Assembly (NCBI RefSeq): GCF_963259705.1
Contig: NC_081844.1
Location: forward strand, 108,376,965-108,440,964
Length of the DNA stretch: 64,000 bases
DNA from: Myotis daubentonii
Taxonomy: Eukaryota; Chordata; Mammalia; Chiroptera; Vespertilionidae
Direction of reading: 5' to 3'
Below are positions 19,901-33,359 of this stretch, piece after piece. Positions within the stretch are counted from its first letter, which is position 1; each line of letters begins with the position of its first letter. Under the pieces are notes generated by a model. The model was given only the letters and a program-made list of their open reading frames with translations, ran no database searches and had not been told where the DNA came from. The translations under genes were made by a program, and so were the position numbers.

Positions 19901-22900
19901 GATTCTAAAATCTATAAGGCAAATTACAGGAACTACAGAAGCCAAAACAATTTTAAAAAGGAGGAAAAATGATAGAGGAATCACACCCCTGATTTTAAGA
20001 CGTAATCACAAGAGTGAGGTATTGGCAAAGAGATAAATACACAAGTCAGTGGAACAGAACAAAAAGTTCAGAAATAGACCCATAGAGAGATGATCATTTA
20101 ATTTTTGACGAAAGTGCAAAGGCTGTTCAATGGACAGCGAGCAGTCTTGTCAACAGACAGCACTGGAACAGCTGCACACACATCCCAACATAAAACAACG
20201 CACCCCAACCTAAACCTTACACAGAAATCAACTCAAAATGTGTAACAGATCTAAACATAGAACTTAGAGAAAATATTCAGGATCTAGGGGTTGGTGAAGG
20301 GTGCTCAGACATAACAAAAGTATGAGCCAGCCCGGCCGGTGTGGCTCAGTGGTTGAGCATTGACCTAGGAACCAGGAGGTCATGGTTCAATTCCTGGTCA
20401 GGGCACATGCCCGGTTTGCAGGCTCAATCCCCAGTGGGGGGCATGCAGAAGGCAGCCAATTGATGATTCTCTCATCATTGATGTTTCTATCTTTCTCCCA
20501 CTCCCTTCCTCTCTCTGAAATCAATAAAAACAGATTTTAAAAAATTATGATCTATTAAAAAAAGTGATAAATGGGAGTCCATCAAAATTTAAAACTTTTG
20601 TTCTGTGAAAGACAACCTACAGACTGGGAGAAATATTTCCAAACCATGGATCTGACAAAGGACTCATATCTAGAATTTATTAAAAAACTCAAACAAAACT
20701 CAAAACACAGAGAATCCAGGTAAGAAAATGGGCAAAAGATGGGGCATTTCACCGAAAAGGACGTACAGACAGCAAATGAGTGCAGGGAATAAATGCGCAA
20801 TGAAGAGTCGTGCAGCCTCACTGGCCAGCCACAGGGAAATGAATTTAAGATCACGACTGAGGCTATTGGAAAAGCTAAAATAAAAGAGAGCGACAACACC
20901 AAATACCGGGGAAGATAGAGAGAAACTGAACCCCCTGCACTGCGGATGGGAGTGGTACAGCCTCTGTGGCAAAGGTCGTTTTCTTTAAAAAACTGAACAC
21001 ACACTTACCATACAGCCCAGCAGTCACCCCTGGCGTTCACCCCCGCCCCCATCTATGTCCACTCGAAAACCTGCACACAGTTGTTCCAAGGGGAAAAACC
21101 ACACTGTCCCTCAGCAGACGAATGCCGAGACCACTGGCACCCACTCGCGGAACAGCGCTCAGCCTCACAGAGGCAGGCACTACCGACCCGTGCGCCTCGG
21201 TGGGTTCGAAGGCATCACACGCCGGAGAGAGGCCAGCCTCCGAAGGTTGTATGCTGTGAAGTCCACGGAGACGACATTCTCGCCCGAGGAGGCACAAAGC
21301 TGAGAGAGAGGCCTGACGGTCTCAGTCCCAGACTAACACACAGGGAGGGCGGGCGGCTCTAAGGAGACGAGGGCCAAGGACTCCCACACCTTCTGGAACA
21401 CAAAGGAGTCCCATTCAGGTGTGTCTGTGGCTGAGCTTTCCTCACCATCTAGCTCATTCAGGAAGCAAATTCAAGGACTAGAGATTAGTCGACAAAGAAT
21501 ATTTTTTTAAAAAGTGTGAATTACAGGCTGGTTCATTTTTAAAGAAGGCAAAGTCTGAGCCCACCTCGTGTGGTGCACAGCGGCCGCCTGCTCCACAGTG
21601 GGGAGGAGGACAGGAGGAGGGAGGAGGGCAGGAGGGGGGAGGAGGGCAGGAGGGGGGAGGAGGGCAGGAGGGGGAGGAGGGCAGGAGGGGGGAGGAGGGC
21701 AGGAGGGGGGAGGAGGGCAGGAGGGGGGAGGGCAGGAGAGGGGAGGAGGGCAGGAGGGGGGGGAGGGCAGGAGGGGGAGGAGGGCAGGAGGGGGAGGAGG
21801 GCAGGAGGGGGAGGAGGGCAGGAGGGGGGAGGGCAGGAGGAGGGAGGAGGGCAGGAGGGGGGAAGGCAGGAGGGGGGCAGGAGGGGGAGGAGGGCAGGAG
21901 GGGGGAGGGGGGCAGGAGGGGGGAGGGGGGCAGGAGGGGGGAGGGCAGGAGGGGGGAGGGGGGCAGGAGGAGGAGGAGGGCAGGAGGGGGGAGGGGGGCA
22001 GGAGGGCGAGGGCAGGAGGGGGGAGGAGGGCAAGAGGGGGGAGGGCAGGAGGGGGGCTGCCCACTGGGCCGCGTCTCTAGGGCTAATCATGAGCCAACCT
22101 GTGCCAGCGTGCACCTGCGTGCGGGGTGTTACTGCCGACGTCAGATTATAACAATGTCTGTGAAGGGTAACCAACCTCAGCAGGACTCTGCCGGGAGACC
22201 CAGGAAGAACACAGATGTCCTTTCTTAATTTGATAGGAGTTCCCTGTGCAAACTCCATTTCTGCATATTCTTGGAATTGTAACAGCAATCAACCGCAAAT
22301 GGCTTTTTAAAAAAGCAGTCCGTCAGTATGGAGTTTCCTGAAAAAACTAAAAATGGAACTCCCATTTGACCCTGTGATTCTACTTCTAGGAATATATCCC
22401 AAGAAACCAGAAACACCAATCAGAAAGGATATATGCACCCCTATGTTCATAGCAGCACAGTTCACCATAGCTAAGATCTGGAAACAGCCTAAGTGCCCAT
22501 CAGTAGATGAATGGATTAGAAAACTGTGGTACATCTACACGATGGAATACTACGCTGCTGTAAAAAAGAAGGAACTCTTATTTGCAACGGCATGGATGGA
22601 ACTGGAGAGCATTATGCTAAGTGAATAAGCCAGTCAATGAAAGAAAAATACCACATGATCTCACTCATTCATGGATAATAAATACCATTATAAACTTATG
22701 AACAAAAATAGATACAGAGGCAGAGCTGCCTCGAACAGACTGTCAAACTGCAGCGGGAAGGCCAGGGAGGGTAGGGGGGCACAAGGGGGGTGTAAGAGAT
22801 CAACCGAAGGACTTATATGCATGCATATAAGCATAACCAATGGACATAAGACACTGGGGGGTAGGGGAGGCCAGGGGATTGTCAAGGGCGGGGGGAAAAA

Positions 22901-25900
22901 GGAGACATATGTAATACCCTTTGTAATACTTTAAGCAATAAAACTAAAAAAAAAAAAACAAAAAAAAAAACTAAAAAATAAATAAATAGAGAGCTAAGAC
23001 CAAAAATAAATAAATAAAATAAAAATAAAATAAAATAAAAAAGCAGTCCGTGACCTCAAAATTAAAAGTGGGAAAACAGAGCACACTCCATGTCCTGCCA
23101 CATTCTGGAACCCTCTAATATGACGCCGTGGAAGTAACAGATACCTGGTCAAACAGATAGACGGTGACATCATCAAAAAAGGTCACTGCCTTCTTTTCTT
23201 TCTTCCGGGCGTCCGGCAGCTGGTCAGCCGCCGCCGCCGGGGGTTTCAACAGGCTCCGCAGGTGCCTCCCGTCCTCGTTGCTGAGGATCACGGGGACAGG
23301 GTGCTCGACCTCATCCTCCGACTCGGAGCTGAGGCTGTGCAGGTTGAACGCCCGCAGGTCCTCGTCTGAGTCGTCGCTGTTCTCATCTTCCTCGTCTGCA
23401 TCGATCCCGTCCTCGGAGAGGTCGAGCACCCCCGACACGCCAAGCTTCCCCAGGTACTTCCCTTCGATGTCTGGCTCCTTCAGCTTGGGGCCCTCCGCGT
23501 GGCTGGAGAAGGGCTGCTCCACCGTCAGGTCCGACGGGCTACCGGAGCAGAGGGTAGAACTGGCGAACGCAAGGAGCTCGTTGGTGTTTGTCCCGGTGGA
23601 GGCGATGGTGCAGGGGGGCTCTTCTTGTGCCTCGAAATCATCGCCGCTGCTCAGCTCCGAGTTGACCACACTCGAGGGACTGCCAGCCTCGTCTTCAGGA
23701 ACATGCAGCTCTTTGGAAATGTCTGTCAGTGCTGGCTGGGCCATTTCTCCTGATTCCAGGAGACTGGAATTCTGCAAAGCAGATAGACCACTTTGGTCTG
23801 GCGGGCTGCTTTTGGTTTCCAGGCCACTGTCCGCGGTGCCAGGACTTGGCTCCGGGGTGACTGGCTCTGGCAGAGGCTGACCCATCACCAATGCCAAAGC
23901 TGACACTGAGGTTCCTTGGACCCCCTCCGACTTCTTATCAGGTTCAGAATCGTTATCTGAGAAGTAGGCAGAGTCTCGGTGTGAGCTCTGAGAGCCAGCT
24001 GCAGAGGTCTGGGAGGTCACTTCGGTCCCTCTGTGGCTGTCAGCTGCATCTGAGATGACGATGACAGGGTTGGGAGGCAACTCGCCATGACGGCTGTCGC
24101 CTGCTAGGGCCACATCTGAGGCTGAGGCACCGTCAGGAGCAGGATGCAGAGTCCACTCAGGCGACTCCAAGTTCTCGGTCTCGTACCCACTGTCTGCAGG
24201 CTTGTCAGGGGGCATGAGTTTCTCCTGCCCGCCCCCTAGAGGGCCCAGCAGAGCCTCATGGACGTCCACGGAGTCCAGAGAATCGGGGGTCTCCACCGAC
24301 TGTTCTGAAGTTGGAATGGGTGTTGACAAGCTATCTTCCAAAAGGCTGTCCTGACTAGTCGAGTCTGAGGAAAGGGCGGACACCAAGGCCCCTTCGGTTG
24401 CAGCATCTTTACAGCTGAGCTGATGCGAAGTGTCCCCGGCTCCCGGGCTCTTCGCTAGGGGACGGTCACTGCGGTGGTCCTCTGAAGGGGGCTGCTTCTG
24501 CAGGTTGTGTGTCAGCGCCGGAGGACTGCTCTCTGCACTCGCTTTCCCGGCCAAGATGCCGCCCACCAGAGCAGAGTCACTCTGGGTCCCTCGCGAGGCC
24601 TCTTCACTTTGCTGAGTCAGCTCGTGGCACCCAGGGCCTGTGCTGTTTGCTCCAGCATCGGCGGAGGGAATTTCAACTGGGACGGTCACAGAATCTACAT
24701 TTGCTTCTTGGCCAAGACGGTCGTCGTGGATCCTGGCATCTAAGCGCCTGGGCGTGGTTTCTCCCGGCTTCGGGACCGTATCAGTTGGTGCGCTGTGAGG
24801 TGTTCCTTCCGTTTCGAGAGAGGTAGGAGGTACCTGCACTTCCGGGGAAGACGGCCACGAGGTGCTCAAAGCGTGGTCCTTGAGCACAACACGTGTGTCC
24901 TGACCCTTTGCGCTTATGTTTTCCTGCAACGAAGAAAAGCCTGGTTTATTTTCAGCAAACTTAAACTCGGTGTCTAAAGTGTTCCTACGTGGAGTTTCTA
25001 ATATGGTTTCTGTAAAACCAGCATTTTTAAGTTCTGTTTGAAGGTCATTTGTATGTTCTTTGCTACACAATGAGTCTCTTAATAAGTTTTTCTCTTGAAG
25101 AAATAAAAAGTTTTCTGACAATTCTTGCACATTCAGTGGATCAAAATTATCTTGGTGCGCAAGGCTTTCTGAGAAGCAAAGAGGCTCACAGTCAAAAAGC
25201 TGGTGGGGCTTTTCTTTCTCAAGGTGGCCTGTTACTAGCGAGTCTTTGGGGTCGTCCAAACTTGAACTTAAAGTGACCGGCTTGAAGTCCACTTGAACTC
25301 CATTCAGTTCCATTAAGTCAAATATTTTCTGGTGACTGGGCAGGTCCTCCGATTTGTCCAGATCATTAAATATACTGTTGACAGGGCTCTCGGGGCCGCT
25401 GGAGGCACGCATGGCCTCAGGGGTGCTGGGATCTCTGGGGTCTGTGCTGCTTTGGAAGAAATCCTCATCTGTACTGGATTCCTCAAGCTCAAGGCCCCTG
25501 AGTGTCAGAAACCGGGGCGCCTTGTCACTCGTCCTCTCTGGATTCTCCAGTTCAGTGGTGAGCAGTGCAGGTGGGTAATCGAGCTCCAAGTTGCTACCAC
25601 TTTTTTCTTCTAGTTGGATGTAATAGTCGCTTCCAACAGAAAGGTTGTGGGCATCAAAAACGGGAACCACTCCCGGGGCTCTCACGGGGACTTCCTGGCC
25701 ACTGCTGTCTTGTTTCCCGGGCCCGGGATCTGAAAGTGAACTCTCAAACACTTCCACTGGAAAGAAGATGCTCGTGTAAGACAAGGCCTCCTCTGGGGGG
25801 CCCCGGCTGCGTTCATCGAAGTGGTCGTGCTTAGCTGCCTCCCAGACATACTCAAAGCTCAGGCCCTGGCTGGTTTCCGTCACGGTGAGGACTTCCTCCA

Positions 25901-28900
25901 TTTCACGGCCAAGCCGATCCCTGGAGAAATGGTCGAGGATGGGGAACGCAGCGCTGTTGGAAGTGTCCCTGGTGTGTGTATTTGGTTTAAGGGCGTTCCA
26001 CTGTTGTTCGAAGTCGACCTCCGAGTCCCTCTGGCTTTGCATGCGCAGGTAGGTGAGCAGTCTGTGCACGTCCTCGGCCACTGGTCTCTTGTCTGGTGGC
26101 AACCAGCAGAACTGCAAAACTTCATACCTGAGGGACACACGACAGGTAGTTAATGGACTGATAACACATCATTTTTAGAATAAGAAAAGACTTTACAAGA
26201 GCCCCTAAGCCAGTGGTTCTCAACCTTCCTGATGCCGCGACCCTTTAATGCAGTTCCTCATGTTGTGGTGACCCCCAACCATAAAATTATTTTCGTGGCT
26301 ACTTCATAACTGTAATTTTGCTACTGTTATGAATCGCAATGTAAATATCTGATATGCAGGATGTATTTTCATTGTTACAAATTGAACATAATTAAAGCAT
26401 CGTGATGAATCACAAAAACAATATGTAATTATATATGTGTTTTCCGATGATCTTAGGCGACCCCTGTGAAAGGGTCGTTCGACCCCCAAAGGGGTCGCAA
26501 CCCACAGGTTGAAAACTGCTGCCGTAAGCCAACTGGACATCCCAGAAGTTTCTACACTTGAATCACTGCTGGCCACATGAAGTCGTTCAGTTCCTGCTAA
26601 GACCATGGTGAGAGAGGAAATGCAGAAATAATGCATTTGACCACTAACTTCTGTGTTCTCAGGACATTCCACAGGATCACGGCAATTCTGTTGCCTTGTC
26701 ATTTGTTCCTCTGGTGTTTAACCAAGGACTTGTCTACTGAATTCAGAAAGAATAGTTTTAACATGCTGTCCTCGTGAAACAACTGTCTCGGGTATTCTGT
26801 GTGGAAAGAATGCACTTGCCTTGAGTTTGTAGATTTATTCACTTTATTTTGCAAAAACTCACACAGACAAATGCTGCTGTAACTCATCTCACTACTCCCC
26901 TGACGAACAGTAACATTATATATTCGCCTTCTGCAGCACATGGTTTCCTTAGACCATAAAAGGAGCTGCAAGTGGAGGGAAGAGAGAGAATGAAGCCCAA
27001 GAAGGCAGCAGCCAGGAGTTGGTCTTCCAAGGGCTGGCTGAACACAGCTGAGGGTAGCCATGCGCAAAGACAACTTCAAAGTATTCAACTTACAGCGTAT
27101 CTGCCAAGTTATTCTGAGGCAATGGTTCTAGCAACCTGCGAAACTGAGCATTGCCTATAGGCAGGGGCACCAACCTTCAGGGGCAATGCCAGCTGGGTAC
27201 ACAGGGGTGTAGACAGAGGCCTAAAGGGAAGTGAACCAGATCCTAATTGGAAATGGAGTAAGAACTGGTTCAAAGACACATAAAAAATAAGTTTGTTTTG
27301 CAAATGTGAACATGTTATGTTATGCAAATTAGTTTCAACTGCCAATTTAAATATTATCATTTTTATGCTATCTTTTTTCTCACATGTTAGATATCACCTA
27401 TAGCTAGCCTCATTTGAAAACAATTCCGTAATAGCAAACTCAATTACTGTTGACTTTTTTAATGAATCTGACTTCACATTTTTTATTGTGCATAATACAC
27501 AAAAATTCCTACTTATTCCATACATTTTTCAAAAACAATGTTAAATTATAAAAATATACATTAATTCTTTTAAAAGTCATGAATAGTATACAAATGAAAA
27601 ATACAACATTTACTGTATAAAAACAGAAACAGGAAGTCACCAACCATCTGTCAGAATAAGGCTGCTCCAGCTGGGGCTTGGGGAGTTTTGTGTCTCTCTC
27701 TCGAATGACCCGGTTAAGAACATCCAAGTTGGAAAGGTTGGAATACGGCTGAGCAGCATTATCAAAAAGTTCCCAAAGCGTCACACCCAGGGACCTGAGG
27801 GAAAAAGAAAGTGATTATTTCTTTCTCCCTTTAGACATTGAATTTTTAACATCCACGTTATCTGTGCAGTCACTAGGAACTTTAAGGACAAGGTGTGTAC
27901 TGAAAGGCAGTAAAGACATCTCTCTAACATGATCTGAAAAAGAGACATTCTCATGAAACTGAGGACCACGGCAAGCAGGACTCCTCTTACCTACTGGTAA
28001 ACACAGCTCTGGTAGTTCTGGCCAATGCAAAACCATGTGAAACAGACACAAGAGCCACAAAATTCAGGGAGGAGCTAATCTGACTCTCAACTTCAAAAGT
28101 CAAGAAATTATTTGAAAGATCATGAAAATGACTTAAGAGTTCAGCAAAATGGTTAGATAGAAAATAAATATACTGAATTCTGAGTTTTATGGTAGAAAAA
28201 GAGTTCCATTCATAATGGATCTAAAAGAAATCTTTACATGAACAACTCTTCCCTGTTGGACCCTCACATTTCTTTTTCTTTTTCTTTTTTTGTTAATCTT
28301 CACCCGAGGATATTTTTCCATTGATTTTTAGAGAAAGTGGGAGGAGGAGGGACAGAAACACCGATGTGAGAGAGACTCATCGATTGGTTGCCTCCCACAT
28401 GAGCCCCGACTAGGGTCAGGGATCGAGCCTATAACCGAGGCACATGTATACGGAATCGAAGCTGGGACCCTTCAGTCACAGCCAATGCTCTATTCACTGA
28501 GCCAACCTGGCTAGAGCCACACATTTCTTGTAGTGATTCCCGTAGTTGGGGGCATGTTGCTGTTATGAAGGGGTTTCCCTCCATCACTCTGCCAGCTATC
28601 TGTGTGCCAAGAGCGCCACCTGCCCAGCCTCTCAATGCCTGTGCAGCCATTACCAAAGGCAAGAAGGCCTCTTCTCTGCTGGTCCCACTTGCTCTCATGT
28701 CCACTGCTTGGTCCCCAAGGAAGTGGCCTCTGCTGCTCAAGTCAGATGGACACTGACCCTTCACCTCCTCTACGTGGTCTCTGCATTTCTCTCCCACGTT
28801 TCCTGCCTTGTGTCGTGCATGACTGTCTCCTCCTTACAGCAATGGCTCCCACACCGGGCTGAGCATGTGTGTTATCTGGGCAGCTCTCAGGAACACTTTG

Positions 28901-31900
28901 GTATTTAGGATCCCGCGCCCCCAGGACTCTTAGCTGGCAGATGCCGGTGTGGCCTAGGAAATGGTTTTTCTGAAAAGCTCCCTCCTGATTCTGATATCCA
29001 GCGAGGTTTGGATAAAGATGGTTTACGTGACTGTGATCAATAACCACCAGAATGCCTGTCTGAATAAGCTGTATGGAATTAAATAAATGTATTATCTGAC
29101 ATTGTATAATACAATATAACATGAATTAAATTCTCCGATGCTAATTTCACAAATCAGTGAAAACAATCAACATATTCAGTATCTAAGCTGAGAGATCATT
29201 TCTATCAGAGGAAATAAAAGGACCCACATTTCTCGATCAAGTTAAAGAAGTAAGAAGTACTTAGCCTTTCTGTGTTTTCATTCACTTCAATAAATATTTA
29301 TTAAATTTGTATTATATGCCAGACCCTGTGGTAGGCACAGAAAATGGACTTGGATCCTGCTTTTATGGAGCTTATTATTGTTGAATGGGTAAGAGAGGCA
29401 GTATTCAAAAAGTTAATTATGTCACTGCAATGTGACTACTGCCATATCAATACGTACACCAGGCACTCTTGAGTCCCTACATCTTATTCAATTACTCCCT
29501 TTCAGAAAGTGCTCCAGGAGAGAGTTAGGACGTTGCTACACAAAAGCCTAGTAGAATGGTAGATCAATACATACCAAATGTTACTGTACTTAGTTTGATC
29601 TGCAGTTAGTAGTCTGTCTTGAAAGCTGGTTACTAACTCTGGAGCAGTCCATCGCAGAGGGAAAAATTTCTTATCATCTGTTTCAATATAATCCTCCTGT
29701 TTTGTTAGAAAGCACACAGAATTTTGAATTCTCTCATACTTTTAATGAGCTCAGTAATTTAATTCCAGGTCATTCTCAGACAACAATACTCAACCCAAAA
29801 GAAAGTGGGCACAGAGAGAGACTTTCTGGCAGGAGGTGGGTGAGGTTTCTCCAAAGCCTCCTGGGCTTCATGAGCTGGTCTCAGCACAAACACTCGCTCA
29901 GCCACCCTTCCTGGAAAAGGAAGGTACACTGTATCTGATGCCCAGAACACAGACTCTGAACAAAAGAGCTGGGCTCTACGCCCTGAATAGGAGAGTGGTG
30001 CCAGTTAATAAGGGCGCAGGCTTCAACAGACAGGCTGGGTTGCAAGTCCATGTTCAACCATTAACCAGCTAGGTGACTCCAGGAAGGAAACAAATATGCC
30101 CGGCCTCTTTCCTTATCCATCAAAGGAGGTGATGCAATCCCTCCCTCTCTTCGTGGTGAGGATTCAATGAGATAATGCAGGCCAGCACCTCAGAGTGTCT
30201 GCAATATACAGTAAGTGCTCAAGACACCAGAGCTACTATATCAACAAATGGCCAACTTATATTCGCATAATAATTTTTGGTTAAAAAGTACTGAGCCACA
30301 CGAACCCCATAGCACAGCACAGATATAATCCTCATGTTGCTGCTCAGAAAAGGAGGTCGAGCGGCTGCGCCAAGGTCTCCGGGCAGCGTGGAGCGGACAG
30401 TTCCCTTCTTTGCCCCACATCAAGCTACCTCCTTCCCTTCAGCTGGGCTGCACAAACACAGATAAACCTCACCTACTTCTTCCTTTCTTTGGGGATATGT
30501 TTGTGACAGTTTAAAAACCTAAACCCCAAGCTTACTGAATTCGATCCAAAATTTTACTGAACATAGAAGGGAGAAATAGTTATGTGACATGTGTCTTTCA
30601 TTATACACATGGCATTAATTATACTGCCCAATGCACACTAACATTTATTATACAGCATCAAACTATGTCAATTACACCCAGTGCACGTTTTTGTTTTTGT
30701 TTTAATATATTTCTTTATTCATTTCAGAGAGAAAGGGAGAGGGAGAGAGAGATAGAAACATCAATGATGAGAGAGAATCATTGATCCGCTGCCTCCCGCA
30801 CACGCCCCCACTGGGGATCGGGCCCACAACCTGGGCATGTGTCCTTGGCCGGAATCGAACCCGGGACCCTTCAGTCCGTAGGCCGACGCTCTATCCACTG
30901 AGCCAAACCGGCCAAGGCCCAGTGCACGTCTTTTTAAACAAAGCATCGGGGAAGCTGAAACCAAACCTCCAGGACAAAGTCACTGATTTAGAAAAACCAC
31001 ACATCAGACGCCAACACTCCCACTTAAATGACTGGAACTCTCCAAAAAGGCCACCCGCACAAGATTCTCACCCTCCTTCAGAAAAGGAGTGGCATTCTGT
31101 GCTATTACCACCTTGGGACCAGGAAAAATTAAATCCGACTAACGACTAAGGAGAGAACCTGTGAACCTCTGGCTTACCTTGTACCTGCTGAATCCTATTC
31201 CATAGTCTCCCACTTTCACATTTAGATCCGAGGTAAGAAAACAATTCCGCAAGGCTAAGTCGCTGAAAACAGAGAGAGTGAAGTGAACTCAAGAACAAGG
31301 AAAATCAGTGACCAGAAAACATGACAGGACATCGCTATGGAAAAAGGCTTTCTCTGGGAATCAGAGTAGTATTTTGAGCTCCTCCTTAATAATTTTTATT
31401 TTAAAATTTTTTTTATAGCAAATGGATTACATATTATATTTTAGTGACTTAAATAATGGAGCTGATCAGATATTTTTGCAAAAAGCTACGACGGCTAAGG
31501 TCAAATGCTGAGCATATCTGTACCTTGTGCTGCATTAACACCAGGTTTGTGGCTCCTTTCCTAGTCTTTTAAGAGTAGCCAAGAAGGAACTCTAAAATAC
31601 TACTGTCTAAATTGTCTGAATATTTTGTACAATAACTTGTATTACTTGAGTAATAGTCTGGTAAAGATTAGTAAAGTTACAACCTCAAGCCCCCCATTCA
31701 CATTATTAAAACTGTTTGTTTTTAACTCCCTTTTCAATGATGCATAGGCATCAGAAGGAGCCCCTTTGAAATTACTCTCATCTCCTCCAAACTCCTCCTC
31801 TCCGCCAGGGAGCTAAAGAGCACATTTGCAAGAGTTACTTAAAACAATTTACTTACACAGTTTATGTAAGAGCAAACTGATTTTCAAAAACACATAATTT

Positions 31901-33306
31901 GAAAAAAAAAATACTTTTCTTAAAGGAACTTCCTATATAGACAACAGATTAAATTTCTTTTATTTTGGCTTTAGTCCTTGGAATTTTTAAAATCATCAAC
32001 TGGCATGCACATAAAAAAGGCCACTAAATTAAAAATGAGTTTATAGTTTTAAATCCTGAATAAAAGTTATCAAAAACTGAAAATCTATAGTCCAAAATTT
32101 AAAATGTTTGTCTTTATATGATGATAGAAGACCAAAAACTTTCACTCTTAAATTCTTACTTTCAAAGATTTTAATTTCCAAAGCTCACATCTGAAATATA
32201 ATCGTGAGAATGACAACAGCAATAACTAACACTGGTATAATTCAATGGCAACTTGGTATATAACACTGATTCAATTATATACAAATGGCTAATATTTACA
32301 AAGCACTTACTTTACACAACTCGTTTCTCTAAGCACTTTACGTGTGTTGTTACTCATTTAATCTTCACAACAAACCTTTGAGGTGGATACTATTATTTTC
32401 CCCATTTACAGACAGCAACACCGAGGCACAGAGGATTGAAGTGCCTTCGTTAGGGTCCCAAAGCTGCCAGGACAGCAGCATTTCCCCCTGTCAACATCAG
32501 TAAATATCCACAACAATACGTTAACAGCCAGAGCACTGCACTGTGCGTATGGCTGGTCCTTCACAAATATGTGCTGATCTGAATTTCCAATTAATCTCCC
32601 AAATAATTAAGTTACACTAAATTCCTCTCTACACATCTGTTTACACACGGTGGTTTCCGGCATTCCATCCAGAAGCCTTCAGACCTGTGGATGTGTCTGG
32701 GAAAAACCTGGGCCCCTGCCCCCCGACTCCATTGCTACAAATAATAGAGAAACTTCCAATCTTTTTTTTTTTTTTAAATATATTTTATTGATCTTTTACA
32801 GAGAAGGGAGAGAGATAGAGAGTTAGAAACATCGATGAGAGAGAAACATCGATCAGCTGCCTCCTGCACACCTCCCACTGGGGACGTGCCCGCAACCCAG
32901 GTACATGCCCTTGACCGGAATCGAACCTGGGACCCTTCAGTCCGCAGGCTCATGCTCTATCCACTGAGCCAGACCGGTTTCGGCAACTTCCAATCTTAAG
33001 AACAGAATTGGCCCCTACATTTAGAAAGAGAAGAAAAAGGGACGGAGGGGCAGAAGTAGTATGCCATTTGAGGGCAGAAACATGAAAGCTTGAAGGGGGC
33101 AGCTTTACCCACTGGACCCAAAGCTGCAGCTGGACAGTGTGCAGGTTTTGCCAACAGAGGTCCTGCTACTGAGCACCACTGAGCATCTCTGGAGTTTCTA
33201 TACACAGACCCTCTCAGCCTGCGCACACCTCCCTCCTGAGACCAGAATGAAAAGCTGGGTGCCAGCATTCCGACAGGGAGGGGGAGGGGGAGGGGAGGGT
33301 GTGTGT

Positions 33307-33359
<53 letters not shown>

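Noticed and set aside
20331..20545. tRNA-like sequence in this and about 15 other places
   Set aside because: These are heads of Ves SINEs. They lack a full cloverleaf and are followed by the SINE body and an A-rich tail.
21597..22057. Considered as a CRISPR-like array
   Set aside because: Units are short, irregular and without unique spacers, and the genome is mammalian. It is a minisatellite.
21507..22288. Long frames on both strands through the minisatellite
   Set aside because: The repeat unit has few stops in several frames. The products are pure Gly/Gly-Arg or Pro/Ser/Leu repeats with no sign of coding.
22353..22628. 91-codon frame with clear protein resemblance
   Set aside because: It is the C-terminal piece of L1 ORF2 in a 5'-truncated insertion, not a host gene.
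31178..31262. HSD in place of HRD and DYG in place of DFG in LMTK2 considered as inactivating changes
   Set aside because: I remember the same residues in human LMTK2, which is an active kinase, and the catalytic Asp, Asn and Lys are kept.
33299..33358. (TG)n tract considered as a regulatory Z-DNA element
   Set aside because: No supporting context such as a promoter or conserved flank. An ordinary microsatellite is sufficient.
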